Shown here piece after piece: positions 1 to 9,183 of a stretch of DNA of 63,910 bases (its first letter is position 1; every line of letters starts with the position of its first letter). Source of the DNA: Gordonia effusa NBRC 100432 (GTDB lineage Bacteria; Actinomycetota; Actinomycetes; Mycobacteriales; Mycobacteriaceae); assembly GCF_000241305.1 (NCBI RefSeq), contig NZ_BAEH01000022.1, positions 1 through 63,910 on the forward strand, given 5' to 3'. A program made the translations under genes and the position numbers. A model generated the notes under the pieces. The model saw only the letters and a list, made by a program, of their open reading frames with translations, had not been told where the DNA came from and made no database searches.

Positions 1-1071
1 TCGCCCAATTCCGAAGAACGTCGGAGCTGGCAGGACCACGCCGAACGCATCAAGACCCCGACGATGATCTACGGCGGTTGGTTCGACCTGTTCACCAACT
101 CTGAAGTGCGCATGTACAACAAGATCCCGCTGCCCCCCGGTCAGAAACAACTGATCATGGGCGAGACCTATCACGTCACGCCCGGTATGGGGTTCGGTGA
201 ATATGGCAAGCCGCCTCGTTTGGACGTCCTGGCGAAGGCTTGGTATGACAAGTGGCTCAAGGGAATTGACAATGGCGTGGACAGCTACGGTCCGGCGACG
301 CTGTATCAGATGGGCAACAAGTGGATTAGCGCCAAGCAGTTCCCGCGGGCGGGGATGACTCGCCAGCGACTCTATCTCTCCGACCGTCCGTCACGGACTG
401 CTCCGTACGCGGTGCGCGATGGAAGCATGAGCCCCAAGAAGTCGAATTCGCGTGGGCGCCTGACGATCTCACCCGGCGTGCTGACACTATGCTCACGCGA
501 CTCGGCCCAGCAGACCGCAGGTGTCACGGCACTGTTTACCTTCTGCGGCAAGGATAATCGCCTTGCTGAACACAACGCGTTGACATTCACGACGGCGCCC
601 GTGACGAAAACACGGACACTGTCGGGCTACGTCAACCTGCACCTGAACGCGGTCATGGACGCCACCGACGGCTACTGGACCGCCATGCTTACCGACGTCG
701 CTCCGGACGGGTCGTCCCGGCCGATTAGTTCCGGGCAGGTGATGGCTTCGCTTCGGGCAGTGGACAAGTCGCAGAGTGGTTATGCCGATAACGGTGACAT
801 CATCGATCCGTTCTACACGTTGACGCTAGCCTCGCGGCAACGCGTGAAGCCGGGTCGGGCGGTGTCGCTCGATATCGGCTTGCTGCCGACCGAAGCGATG
901 CTGAAGCCCGGCCATCGGTTGCGCATCGACGTCTACGCGATGAACTTACCGAGGGGACTTCCGTTGCGGCCCTTACTGAATGAGACCGGACTTCGTCCGC
1001 AACACATTCAGCTCGATCCGAACCGGCCGAGTTTCGTGAATATCCCGGTGTCGGAGCCGCTGGCCCGCTAG
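1..1071 (+). CDS. CocE/NonD family hydrolase, C-terminal part (5' truncated by window edge)
   Basis: The frame is open from the first base, so the start lies outside the window; about 356 residues are visible. The sequence reads 'TPTMIYGGWFDLF' near residue 20, then a 'GETYHV' stretch and 'AKAWYDKWLKG', the pattern of the late catalytic domain of CocE/NonD serine hydrolases. The second half resembles the beta-sandwich (X-Pro dipeptidyl-peptidase C-terminal) domain and ends with 'PGHRLRIDVYAMNLP'. Family members hydrolyse acyl esters or amides (cocaine esterase, glutaryl-7-ACA acylase). The true substrate cannot be read from this fragment. The stop overlaps the end of the convergent transporter gene by four bases. 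Confidence 0.85.
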   Translation, partial: SPNSEERRSWQDHAERIKTPTMIYGGWFDLFTNSEVRMYNKIPLPPGQKQLIMGETYHVTPGMGFGEYGKPPRLDVLAKAWYDKWLKGIDNGVDSYGPATLYQMGNKWISAKQFPRAGMTRQRLYLSDRPSRTAPYAVRDGSMSPKKSNSRGRLTISPGVLTLCSRDSAQQTAGVTALFTFCGKDNRLAEHNALTFTTAPVTKTRTLSGYVNLHLNAVMDATDGYWTAMLTDVAPDGSSRPISSGQVMASLRAVDKSQSGYADNGDIIDPFYTLTLASRQRVKPGRAVSLDIGLLPTEAMLKPGHRLRIDVYAMNLPRGLPLRPLLNETGLRPQHIQLDPNRPSFVNIPVSEPLAR

Positions 1072-2063
1072 GCGATCGCTTTGCGGCCATAGCGGGTTGC
1101 CAACCACGCACAGATGATCAGTTGAATCTGATGGAAGATCATCAGCGGCAACACGATCAGACCAACCGTCGAACCGGTGAACAGCACCGTCGCCATCGGT
1201 AGGCCGGTGGCGAGGGACTTCTTGGTGCCGCAGAACTGAATAGCGATCACATCGGCGCGATCGAAACCCATCCGCTCGGGAACCCAGCGGGTCAGGCCGA
1301 GCATCACAACCACCAGCACGAATGCCAGCACGATCATCGCGATGACTTGCCACGCGTCGACTTTCGACCAGATCCCGGCGACGACGCCTTCGCTAAACGC
1401 CGCGTAGACCACCAACACGATCGAGCCGCGGTCGACCAGTTTGGTCGGCTCGGCGTAGCGCGACAGCCAGGTACTGATGAACGGCCGCGCGAGCTGACCG
1501 AGGATAAACGGCACCAGGATCTCGGCGACGATCTTCAAAATCGACGATGCATCGATATGGAGGCCCGACGTCGTCGAACTCATCAACCACACCACCAGCA
1601 GTGGCGTCAGAAACACTCCGAGCAGATTCGACACCGATGCACTGACGATGGCCCCGGGAACGTTGCCCTTCGCGATCGACGTGAACGCGATCGACGACTG
1701 CACGGTCGACGGAACCAGGCATAGGAACAGCACACCCGCGTACAGATCGGAGCCGATGATCGGCGTCAGCACTGGTTTCAGCGCCAGTCCGATGAGCGGA
1801 AACGCGATGAAGGTGAAAGCCAGGATTGTCAGGTGCAGACGCCAATGCGCCAAACCGGCAAGGGCCTCGCGCGGATGCAGACGAGCGCCGTAAAGGAAGA
1901 AGAGCAACGCGATCGCCGCGACGACTACCCAATCGAGAACATCGGCGAACGCGCCGCGGGCGGGCAGTATCGCAGCGATAAGTACCGCCCCGAAAATGGC
2001 CAGTACGAAGCCATCAATAGGTGAGCGCTTGAGCAGGCCAGCGCCGGGGATCTTTGCGGCCAT
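1068..2063 (-). CDS. Bile acid:sodium symporter (BASS/SBF-like) family transporter
   Basis: A protein of 331 residues with eight to ten hydrophobic segments throughout. Family-like stretches are 'VLFLCLVPSTVQSSIAFTS' and 'IQFCGTKKSLATGLP', typical of the YfeH/SBF-like branch of the bile acid:Na+ symporter superfamily. It is probably an inner-membrane secondary transporter for an organic anion; the substrate is unknown. I chose the ATG at 2063 because it lies two bases after the stop of the upstream SdpI gene, giving a tight two-gene operon; an in-frame start at 2135 would overlap that gene. Arsenite permease (Acr3) is related by fold, but no Acr3-specific motif was seen. Confidence 0.8.
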   Translation of the reverse strand: MAAKIPGAGLLKRSPIDGFVLAIFGAVLIAAILPARGAFADVLDWVVVAAIALLFFLYGARLHPREALAGLAHWRLHLTILAFTFIAFPLIGLALKPVLTPIIGSDLYAGVLFLCLVPSTVQSSIAFTSIAKGNVPGAIVSASVSNLLGVFLTPLLVVWLMSSTTSGLHIDASSILKIVAEILVPFILGQLARPFISTWLSRYAEPTKLVDRGSIVLVVYAAFSEGVVAGIWSKVDAWQVIAMIVLAFVLVVVMLGLTRWVPERMGFDRADVIAIQFCGTKKSLATGLPMATVLFTGSTVGLIVLPLMIFHQIQLIICAWLATRYGRKAIA

Positions 2064-2065
2064 CT

Positions 2066-2578
2066 CTAGGCCTGAGCGGCCTCGTTGGTGCACAGGCCCG
2101 ACAACGCGCAGGAGCCGCACGACGATTGGCCGCAATCCTGAGCCGGATCAGTGTTGTGCGCGGCCGGCTCGTCGTCGCCGCCCGAACAGCAGCCCGATCC
2201 GCAGCCGGCCGAGTCGTCCTCGACGGGAACCGAACTGGCGGCCCGGATGCCGAGGCTGCTCACCATGCCGATGACCAGCAACGAGGCGATAGCGGCACCG
2301 ATAGCGAAGACGAGTCCCCAGACTCCACCGACTGCGAGGTTCAGCGCCGCGCCCACAGCGGTAATGGCGGCTGCGATCAGGACGCCGGGAGCAGCGACGC
2401 GATTGGCGACCTCGAATGCTTTGGCCGAGCGCATCGTGTCGTCGGCGCGCACGCCTATCCATTTGTTGCGCTTGAGCCGACCGGACAGGCCAGCCACGCC
2501 GACCGCGCACCACAGCGCCGCGAGAGCGAAACCGATGATGGCGACGACGACAGACACAACACTCACGATGCCCACCAT
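2066..2578 (-). CDS. SdpI-family membrane protein with Cys-rich tail
   Basis: 170 residues. The N-terminal 115 residues form three or four membrane segments with the SdpI signature around residues 35-55 ('[14 protein letters not shown]', then 'AKAFEVANR'). SdpI of Bacillus is an immunity/signalling membrane protein; actinobacterial homologues are uncharacterised. The last about 50 residues are hydrophilic and hold seven cysteines ('[10 protein letters not shown]' and '[10 protein letters not shown]' with a final Cys), which is not part of the SdpI fold and looks like a metal- or thiol-binding tail. It is divergent from leuS and co-transcribed with the BASS transporter. Confidence 0.75.
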   Translation of the reverse strand: MVGIVSVVSVVVAIIGFALAALWCAVGVAGLSGRLKRNKWIGVRADDTMRSAKAFEVANRVAAPGVLIAAAITAVGAALNLAVGGVWGLVFAIGAAIASLLVIGMVSSLGIRAASSVPVEDDSAGCGSGCCSGGDDEPAAHNTDPAQDCGQSSCGSCALSGLCTNEAAQA

Positions 2579-2613
2579 ACTTCGTCAATGTGCGCACGAT
2601 TTACGCTGGTGGG

Positions 2614-5475
2614 GTGACTGGATCGAACTCCCCCGACGCCGCGGCCACCGCGCCCCACCGCTACACCGCCGACCTGGCCGGTGCCGTCGAGCAGCGGTGG
2701 CAGCAGACTTGGACCGAACGTAAGGCGTTCGAGGCACCCAATCCGGTTGGTCCGCTAGCCGGCGATCTGGATGCTTTCGGTGGCGCCGACGCCGCGTCGA
2801 ACAAACTGTTCGTCCAGGACATGTTCCCCTACCCGTCCGGCGCGGGTCTGCATGTCGGACACCCACTGGGGTTCATCGCCAGCGACGTCTTCGCACGATA
2901 TGCCCGTATGGACGGACGCAACGTCCTCCATACGATGGGCTTCGATTCGTTCGGATTGCCTGCCGAGCAGTACGCGGTACAAACCGGTACGCATCCCCGC
3001 ACCACCACCGAGGCCAATATCGAGCGCTATTTGACGCAGATCCGTCGGTTGGGCCTTGGCCACGATGAACGTCGCCGTGTCGCTACGACCGATGTCGACT
3101 TCTATCGCTGGACCCAATGGATCTTCCTGCAGATCTACAACGCCTGGTACGACGAGGCGGCGCAGCGGGCCCGCCGCATTGATGAGCTGGTTGCCGAATT
3201 CGATTCTGGGGCAAGAACTCTTGAAGACGGCCGGGAGTGGACCGCGCTCGGGGCGGCCGAGCGCGCGGCGGTCATCGACTCGTATCGCCTTGTCTACCAG
3301 AGTGATTCGCTGGTCAACTGGTGTCCTGGATTGGGTACCGTGCTGGCCAACGAAGAAGTAACCGCCGACGGACGCAGCGATCGCGGCAACTTCCCGGTAT
3401 TCCGTAAGCGCCTGCGCCAGTGGATGATGCGCATCACGGCCTACTCCGATCGTTTACTCGACGATCTCGACCTGCTGGACTGGCCGGAGAAGGTCAAGAC
3501 CATGCAGCGCAACTGGATTGGACGCTCGCGAGGCGCGCGGGTGCATTTCCCGGTACCCGGCACGGACGCGTCGATCGAGGTCTTCACCACTCGTCCGGAC
3601 ACCCTATTCGGTGCGACCTACATGGTGCTGGCGCCAGAGCACCCGCTGGTCGATGACCTGACCGCTTCCGCCTGGCCGGCGGACGTGAATCCGAAATGGA
3701 CTGGCGGACAATCGAACCCAGCGGCGGCGGTCGCTGGCTACCGTGCGGCGATCGCCGCGAAATCCGACCTGGAACGCCAAGAGAACAAAGAGAAGACCGG
3801 CGTCTTTACCGGCGGTTATGCCACCAATCCGGTTAACGGGCAACAGATCCCGGTGTTCATCGCCGACTATGTGCTAATCGGCTACGGCACCGGCGCGATC
3901 ATGGCCGTGCCCGCCCACGACAGTCGCGACCACGAATTCGCTACCGAATTCGGGCTGCCGATCATCGAGGTTATCGGTTCCGACACGGATATCACCGCCG
4001 AGGCATTCATCGGCGACGGCCCCGTGGTCAACTCCGACTTCCTCAACGGACTCGATGTCGAAGCCGCCAAGGCGGCGATTATCGAGCGGCTAGAGAATGA
4101 CGGAAGCGGTTCGGGCACAGTCGCTTTCAAACTCCGTGATTGGCTGTTCGCGCGGCAGCGCTACTGGGGTGAGCCCTTCCCTATCGTCTACGACGCCGAT
4201 GGTCGCGCGCATGCGCTACCGGAGTCGATGCTGCCGGTTGAGCTACCCGAGGTGGAAGACTACGCCCCGGTGGCCTTCGATCCCGACGACGCCGACTCCG
4301 AGCCCTCTCCGCCACTGGCGAAGGCCACCGAATGGATGACTGTCGAGCTGGATCTGGGCGACGGGCCCAAGACGTACACCCGCGACGCCAACGTGATGCC
4401 CCAGTGGGCGGGTAGCTCGTGGTATCAACTGCGCTACATCGACCCAACCAACGAAGCGGAGTTCTGCGCCAAGGAAAACGAAGCGTACTGGATGGGTCCT
4501 CGTCCCGCCGAGTTCGGCGAGAACGACCCGGGCGGTCTGGATCTGTATATCGGCGGCGTGGAGCATGCGGTGCTGCATCTGCTGTACTCGCGGTTCTGGC
4601 ACAAGGTGCTTTTCGATCTCGGCTATGTCACAAGCGTCGAGCCGTACCGAAAGTTGTTCAACCAGGGCATGATTCAGGCATTCGCTTATACCGACGAGCG
4701 CGGCGTCTATGTTGCGGCCGACGAGGTCACCGAGGAAAGCGGCGCGTTCTTCCACGATGGCAAGCCGGTCACGCAGGAATACGGAAAGATGGGTAAGTCG
4801 CTAAAGAATTCGGTGGCACCCGACGACATCGCCCGCGACTATGGCGCGGACACCCTGCGGGTCTACGAGATGTTCATGGGGCCGTTGGATCAGTCGCGAC
4901 CGTGGGCGACCAAGGATGTCGTTGGCGCACAACGCTTTCTGCAGCGTGTTTGGCGTCTGGTCGTCGATGAGGAGACGGGCGAGGTGGTCGTCGCCGACGT
5001 CGAGCCGTCCGAGGACACCGTCAAACTCCTCCATAAGACAATTGCCGGCGTGCGCGAAGACTATGCGGCACTTCGTAATAACACCGCGGTCGCCAAACTC
5101 ATCGAGTTCACCAATCACCTCACCAAGCAGTATTCCGGTGGAGCGCCGCGCGCCGCGGTTGAGCCGCTGGTGACAATGCTGGCGCCGCTGGCACCCCATA
5201 TCGCCGAGGAGTTGTGGCTGCGATTGGGCCACGACGGCATGCTTGTTCGCGGACCTTTTCCCATCGCCGACGTGTCGTTCCTGGTGGAGGAGACCATCGA
5301 GATCCCGATTCAGGTCAAAGGTAAAGTCCGAAGCCGCATTACGGTTGCGGTCGATGCGGACGAGGCAACGATTCGCGCGGCGGCTCTCGCTGACGAGAAG
5401 ATCGTGCCGTTGCTCGACGGGGAGCCGCGCAAGGTGATCGTGGTACCCGGCCGAATGGTCAACGTGGTGCCGTAG
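2614..5475 (+). CDS. leuS: Leucyl-tRNA synthetase
   Basis: Class Ia synthetase charging tRNA-Leu with leucine. With the GTG at 2614 the protein is 953 residues, the usual size for the actinobacterial enzyme. The HIGH motif appears as HVGH (residues 80-83, after 'FPYPSGAGL'), the KMSKS loop as 'KMGKSLKNS' near residue 735, with the CP1 editing insertion between them ('[19 protein letters not shown]'). The N-terminus '[10 protein letters not shown]' aligns with mycobacterial LeuS after a short variable leader. An ATG at 2590 is in frame, but the GTG follows a G-rich ribosome-binding stretch and fits homologue length better. The gene is single and divergent from the SdpI operon. Confidence 0.97.
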   Translation: MTGSNSPDAAATAPHRYTADLAGAVEQRWQQTWTERKAFEAPNPVGPLAGDLDAFGGADAASNKLFVQDMFPYPSGAGLHVGHPLGFIASDVFARYARMDGRNVLHTMGFDSFGLPAEQYAVQTGTHPRTTTEANIERYLTQIRRLGLGHDERRRVATTDVDFYRWTQWIFLQIYNAWYDEAAQRARRIDELVAEFDSGARTLEDGREWTALGAAERAAVIDSYRLVYQSDSLVNWCPGLGTVLANEEVTADGRSDRGNFPVFRKRLRQWMMRITAYSDRLLDDLDLLDWPEKVKTMQRNWIGRSRGARVHFPVPGTDASIEVFTTRPDTLFGATYMVLAPEHPLVDDLTASAWPADVNPKWTGGQSNPAAAVAGYRAAIAAKSDLERQENKEKTGVFTGGYATNPVNGQQIPVFIADYVLIGYGTGAIMAVPAHDSRDHEFATEFGLPIIEVIGSDTDITAEAFIGDGPVVNSDFLNGLDVEAAKAAIIERLENDGSGSGTVAFKLRDWLFARQRYWGEPFPIVYDADGRAHALPESMLPVELPEVEDYAPVAFDPDDADSEPSPPLAKATEWMTVELDLGDGPKTYTRDANVMPQWAGSSWYQLRYIDPTNEAEFCAKENEAYWMGPRPAEFGENDPGGLDLYIGGVEHAVLHLLYSRFWHKVLFDLGYVTSVEPYRKLFNQGMIQAFAYTDERGVYVAADEVTEESGAFFHDGKPVTQEYGKMGKSLKNSVAPDDIARDYGADTLRVYEMFMGPLDQSRPWATKDVVGAQRFLQRVWRLVVDEETGEVVVADVEPSEDTVKLLHKTIAGVREDYAALRNNTAVAKLIEFTNHLTKQYSGGAPRAAVEPLVTMLAPLAPHIAEELWLRLGHDGMLVRGPFPIADVSFLVEETIEIPIQVKGKVRSRITVAVDADEATIRAAALADEKIVPLLDGEPRKVIVVPGRMVNVVP

Positions 5476-5483
5476 CCCCTCGG

Positions 5484-6053
5484 CTAGCGGAATGGACCGA
5501 GTAGGTCGACCGGAGTCACCTCGACGGGGTAGGGGAGTTGCACCACAAGGGATTCGGAGCCGGCGACGGTTGCTTTCTCGACGTAGCGTCCGTCCTCGAG
5601 TTCGAAGACGGTGAACGTGACTGCCGTTGGGTCGATGATCCAATAGCTGGGAACCGATAGTCGCTCGTAGGCGGCCTTCTTGGTGTTCAGGTCGTGGAGC
5701 GCGGTGCTTGGCGACAGTACCTCGACGGCGAGCAGCGGGGGTGTGGGCAGATCCTGGGCGGTGAAGTCGTCGACGTTTCCGACGAGGACATCTGGTTGAA
5801 GCTCGACGCTGTCTCCGTCGCGGACCGCGTAGGGCGCGATGATTACCGCGAGATTCGGTGGGCAGGCAGCGTCGAGAATCGCGAATAACTTGCCCACGAC
5901 ACTTTGATGCCGCGTGCCCGGCGCGGGGCTCACGACCAACACCCCGTCGATAAGCTCGTAACGACGACCATCATTGGGCATCCCCCCCAGATCAGACACC
6001 GTCATCGGGCCTGATCCGGCGGTCGGCGTACGTCCGCTAGTCATGACCTCCAT
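5484..6053 (-). CDS. Uma2-family (DUF820) PD-(D/E)XK nuclease-like protein
   Basis: 189 residues with the complete Uma2 layout: 'GRRYELIDGVLVVSPAPGTRHQ' near residue 30, the acidic 'LQPDVLVG', then 'LAVEVLSPS' (ExE-type active-site strand) and 'KKAAYERLSVPSYWIIDP'. Uma2 proteins are restriction-endonuclease-fold enzymes of unknown biological role, very abundant in cyanobacteria and scattered in actinobacteria. The catalytic residues appear intact. It is convergent with leuS (8 bp apart). ATG at 6053 follows a G-run; ATG at 6044 is an alternative. Confidence 0.88.
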   Translation of the reverse strand: MEVMTSGRTPTAGSGPMTVSDLGGMPNDGRRYELIDGVLVVSPAPGTRHQSVVGKLFAILDAACPPNLAVIIAPYAVRDGDSVELQPDVLVGNVDDFTAQDLPTPPLLAVEVLSPSTALHDLNTKKAAYERLSVPSYWIIDPTAVTFTVFELEDGRYVEKATVAGSESLVVQLPYPVEVTPVDLLGPFR

Positions 6054-6208
6054 GGTGCACCCCCCACGCGGTCGATGCTAGCTACTTCGGCGCCAGCGCA
6101 CTGGTGAATCCGGTCGACAGTTTCATCCATCCGCCGAGCCCAATTGCCAACCCATGGATCATCCCTTAATGTGAATGTGCAATTTAACTTTTAGAATAAG
6201 GGGATGTG

Positions 6209-6601
6209 ATGAGCTCAGCGAAGATCGTGACCGCAGCACTCGGCATTGCTGCGGCAGCGGGGGCGTCGATTGTTGTCGGCAGCAGCTCGCCGGCGGCAGC
6301 GGCATCGGTTCAGGAAACGCGGGACTACGTATGGGTCGGGTTCACCCCGTCCGAAACCAAGCAGATCGCGCACAGCGGTGTTTCGTCGATCTTCAGCCGG
6401 CCCGAGGTGCGTCCGTACTTCTATGCACAGCAAGACCGTGACTCCGTCTACAAGAGTTACTTCATTCCCGGCCGGGGATATGTCATCAAGGCAACCGTGC
6501 AGAAGTTGGTCAACGAGGCCGCACATCATCCCAATGGACGCGTTTGGGTCTCGTACAACAAGCACCTTCCGCGGCCGATCACCATCTGGACGCAGTTCTA
6601 A
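6209..6601 (+). CDS. Small secreted protein of unknown function
   Basis: 130 residues. Residues 1-32 form a classical signal peptide: Lys near the N-terminus, an Ala/Gly/Val core and 'SSPAAAAS' as a signal-peptidase-I-like cleavage region. The mature about 98 residues contain 'YVWVGFTPSETKQIAHSG' and end 'NKHLPRPITIWTQF', rich in aromatic and basic residues; no family recognised. ATG 6209 (or the adjacent GTG 6206) follows an A/G-rich 'aataagggg' stretch. The upstream 150 bp is unusually AT-rich and probably holds its promoter. Confidence 0.7.
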   Translation: MSSAKIVTAALGIAAAAGASIVVGSSSPAAAASVQETRDYVWVGFTPSETKQIAHSGVSSIFSRPEVRPYFYAQQDRDSVYKSYFIPGRGYVIKATVQKLVNEAAHHPNGRVWVSYNKHLPRPITIWTQF

Positions 6602-6607
6602 GTTTCG

Positions 6608-6973
6608 TCAGTGTTTGGGCGGGAGCTGTGCGACGTAACGGCTGCACAGCTCCATCCAGCCCCGTAGTTGGCGTTTGGTACCGACGCCGTCGGCGTCGAC
6701 CCGAAACCAACCCGCGAGGTCGCGTCCGCGCATAACCATCGGCGCGGTGTGCGTACGGGACAAGATCGACTCGGTGTCGTCGGGGTCGCATCGACCAAGA
6801 ATTCCGCCCTCGCGGCTCACCGCAATGGCCATATGACCATTCACCATGAACCCGAGTCCGCCGAACATGGCCTTCTCGGTAATCGATGACGCCGTGATGG
6901 ATACGTCGTCGCGGCCACAGAACTCGGCGAACAATTCTCGTACCCGGTTCGCCAAGTCGTCGTCGTATGCCAC
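6608..6973 (-). CDS. TfoX/Sxy N-terminal domain protein
   Basis: 121 residues starting at GTG 6973 ('VAYDDDLANRVRELFAEF'). The core 'ITEKAMFGGLGFMVNGHMAIAVS' and 'RTHTAPMVMRGRDLAGWFRVDADGV' match the TfoX N-terminal domain. In Gram-negative bacteria TfoX controls competence; the short actinobacterial single-domain versions have no established role. The frame stays open far upstream across the divergent acyl-CoA dehydrogenase gene, but that extension is antisense and has no family similarity. The intergenic gap to the dehydrogenase is 69 bp. Confidence 0.8.
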   Translation of the reverse strand: MAYDDDLANRVRELFAEFCGRDDVSITASSITEKAMFGGLGFMVNGHMAIAVSREGGILGRCDPDDTESILSRTHTAPMVMRGRDLAGWFRVDADGVGTKRQLRGWMELCSRYVAQLPPKH

Positions 6974-7018
6974 GCGGCTGAGACTACGCGCGAGTGACCG
7001 GGCGCACTGGCCTTTTAT

Positions 7019-7034
7019 CTTACTGGGGAGTAAG
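7019..7034. promoter_or_regulatory. Palindromic operator candidate, CTTACT-GGGG-AGTAAG
   Basis: A perfect 6-4-6 inverted repeat whose right edge is 8 bp from the acyl-CoA dehydrogenase ATG. Its size and position suit a TetR- or GntR-type repressor site controlling a fatty-acid oxidation gene. The regulator is not identifiable from the window. Confidence 0.5.
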
Positions 7035-7042
7035 GTAGTCGC

Positions 7043-8230
7043 ATGGCAATTAATCTCGAGCTCCCAGAGAAGCTGAATTCGACGGTAGAGCGCACACATC
7101 TCGCTGCCGAGCACATCTTCCGGCCCATCTCGCGCAAGTACGACACGGCCGAGCACGAGTACCCCAAAGAACTCGACGAACTGGCAAAACTCGCCAAACA
7201 AGCCGCTTCCACAGAACGTAAGGAAGACGGTGACGCCAAGCCGGCCGACACCGTCAACGGCGCCAACATGCGTGCGGTACTGTCGGCGCGCGAGATGAGC
7301 TGGGGCGACGTCGGCCTCATGCTCTCCATCCCGGGCCGCGGCCTCGGTAATGCCGCCATCACCGCGGTCGCCAACGAAGAACAGCTCGAGCGGTTCAGTG
7401 ACGTGTGGGCCGCGATGGCCATTACCGAACCGAGTTTCGGTTCCGACTCCGCCGCGGTCTCCACCACCGCGACACGAGACGGCGACGACTACCTGATCAA
7501 CGGCGAGAAGATCTTCGTCACCGCGGGTTCGCGCGCCGACCACGTCGTGGTGTGGGCGACTATCGACAAATCCGCCGGCCGCGCCGCGATCAAGAGTTTT
7601 GTCGTACCGATGAACACCGACGGTGTCACCGTCGTGCGGCTCGAGCACAAGCTGGGGATCAAATCCTCCGATACTGCCGTCGTGCGATTCGAAAACGCCC
7701 GAGTGCCGGCTGAGAACCTGCTCGGCTCGCCGGAGATCGACACCAAGAAGGCGTTCGGCGGCGTCATGCAAACCTTCGACAACACCCGCCCGGTCGTCGC
7801 CGCGATGGCCGTCGGGCTGGCGCAGGCGGCGCTGGAGTCGTACACCAAGATTCTCCAAGACGCCGGTCATGAGATCGACTACGACCGGCCGGCGGCCAGT
7901 CAGCATGCAGCCGTTGCCGAATATCTCCGGCTGGAAGCGGATTTGGAAGCCGCCTGGTTGCTCACCCTGCGCGCCGCGTGGATGAGTGACAACAAGGACG
8001 CGAACTCCGCCGAGGCTTCGATGTCGAAGGCGAAGGCCGGCCGAATGGTCAACGAGCTGACTAACAAGGTTGTCGAAATCGCCGCTACCGCAGGCTATTC
8101 CGAGCGCGATCTGGTGGAGAAGTGGGCACGGGACGCGAAGATCCTAGATATCTTCGAGGGAACCCAGCAGATCCAGCAGCTGGTCATCGCCCGTCGGATC
8201 CTCGGCCGGACATCCGCCCAACTCAAGTGA
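7043..8230 (+). CDS. Acyl-CoA dehydrogenase
   Basis: 395 residues, the normal length of the FAD-dependent acyl-CoA dehydrogenase family, which introduces the trans-2 double bond in the first step of beta-oxidation. Visible marks: 'AMAITEPSFGSDSAAVSTTA' (flavin-binding signature near residue 130), 'GEKIFVTAGSRADHVVVWA' and the C-terminal 'ILDIFEGTQQIQQLVIARRIL', where the Glu of FEGT occupies the catalytic-base position of medium-chain enzymes. It starts at ATG 7043, 8 bp after a perfect palindrome that probably regulates it. No partner electron-transfer gene lies next to it. Chain-length preference cannot be read. Confidence 0.92.
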   Translation: MAINLELPEKLNSTVERTHLAAEHIFRPISRKYDTAEHEYPKELDELAKLAKQAASTERKEDGDAKPADTVNGANMRAVLSAREMSWGDVGLMLSIPGRGLGNAAITAVANEEQLERFSDVWAAMAITEPSFGSDSAAVSTTATRDGDDYLINGEKIFVTAGSRADHVVVWATIDKSAGRAAIKSFVVPMNTDGVTVVRLEHKLGIKSSDTAVVRFENARVPAENLLGSPEIDTKKAFGGVMQTFDNTRPVVAAMAVGLAQAALESYTKILQDAGHEIDYDRPAASQHAAVAEYLRLEADLEAAWLLTLRAAWMSDNKDANSAEASMSKAKAGRMVNELTNKVVEIAATAGYSERDLVEKWARDAKILDIFEGTQQIQQLVIARRILGRTSAQLK

Positions 8231-8243
8231 CGACGAATCGGGG

Positions 8244-9098
8244 CTAGCCCGCCACCCGCTCACGCAGGCGCTGATCTCGCTCGATCCGCGCGGCGTCGCG
8301 CTTGCGTCGCTCGGCGAGTATTGCGTGCAACACCATTTCCGGTGGCGCGGCGGCGGGCGGAGCCGGCGCCACGAACCGCAGCATCTGGCCGGCCAGCTGA
8401 CCGCTGACTTGTTGGCGCGCAATGGGATTGAGCTTATCTACCCGTCCGAGGAAAGAACGGGCGGCGATGGTCAGCGGTATCGGTAGGGGAGCGACGTCGG
8501 CTGTTGCCGCCCATTGTTCGAGCTGCGGAGGCATCTGCGCGGGTACCGGCAGATTCAAGGAAAACCGGTCGCGCACAACGTAAGTACCGGCTAACAGGTC
8601 GCCGAACCGTTTACCTTTGCGATTGGTAGCCGCGCACAACAACGCGGGCAACCCCCAGCAGCTGTAGATTTCGACGAATCCGAGCATGGCGCGAGTCACG
8701 GCCTGTCGGAAGGTAATTGGGCCGGCATCGTCTCGGACGGTGCGCAATCCCAGGATCCAGTGGCCCAGAGTCTTTCCGCGAGTGACGGTTTCGCTAATGG
8801 TGGGTATCGCGACCAGCGCGAAGATGATGATGCAGACATGTATCGACAGCAGAACCGCGATACCCGTGTTGTCGAACTGCTTGCTGCTAAGGAATACCTG
8901 TAGGAGAAGGAAAGACAGCGCGACGTAAGTCGCTATGCCGACCACACAGTCAATCAGCCCGGACAGGATGCGCAGACCGATATTAGCGGCGGGAAGATCG
9001 AGGGCAACCGCTTCGCCTGACACCAGGTCGTCCCGACCGACGCCGATCGTCGCGCTGGTCGACACTGACACCGGCGGCGGCAGAGGGCGATAGGTCAT
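8244..9098 (-). CDS. RDD-family membrane protein
   Basis: 284 residues. The RDD domain spans about residues 30-170: 'ANIGLRILSGLIDCVVGIATYVALS' (the Arg and Asp that name the family), membrane segments, then 'TRGKTLGHWILGLRTVRDDAG' and 'RKGKRFGDLLAGTYVV'. The remaining 100 residues are cytoplasmic, basic and coiled-coil-like at the end ('RKRDAARIERDQRLRERV'). It is divergent from a SpoIIM/DUF95 protein, the same pairing as Rv3695/Rv3694c of M. tuberculosis. The function of the pair is unknown. The start is uncertain: GTG 9119 is also in frame and neither has a clear Shine-Dalgarno. Confidence 0.85.
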   Translation of the reverse strand: MTYRPLPPPVSVSTSATIGVGRDDLVSGEAVALDLPAANIGLRILSGLIDCVVGIATYVALSFLLLQVFLSSKQFDNTGIAVLLSIHVCIIIFALVAIPTISETVTRGKTLGHWILGLRTVRDDAGPITFRQAVTRAMLGFVEIYSCWGLPALLCAATNRKGKRFGDLLAGTYVVRDRFSLNLPVPAQMPPQLEQWAATADVAPLPIPLTIAARSFLGRVDKLNPIARQQVSGQLAGQMLRFVAPAPPAAAPPEMVLHAILAERRKRDAARIERDQRLRERVAG

Positions 9099-9130
9099 GG
9101 CAGTAACAATACTGTTCACGCGGCTGCGCG

Positions 9131-9146
9131 TCGGTCATGTGACCGA
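9131..9146. promoter_or_regulatory. Palindrome TCGGTCA-TG-TGACCGA in divergent promoter
   Basis: A perfect 7-2-7 inverted repeat located in the about 85-bp space between the divergent RDD and SpoIIM genes. The position suits a shared operator; no obvious T-run makes it a terminator. Confidence 0.45.
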
Positions 9147-9183
9147 GGCATGAACGGGCGAAGTAGCGCTAGGCTTGACCGTC

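Noticed and set aside
6974..7906. Minus-strand frame continuous with the TfoX gene, 300 extra codons
   Set aside because: It is antisense to the acyl-CoA dehydrogenase, has no family similarity, and the TfoX domain begins at the GTG at 6973.
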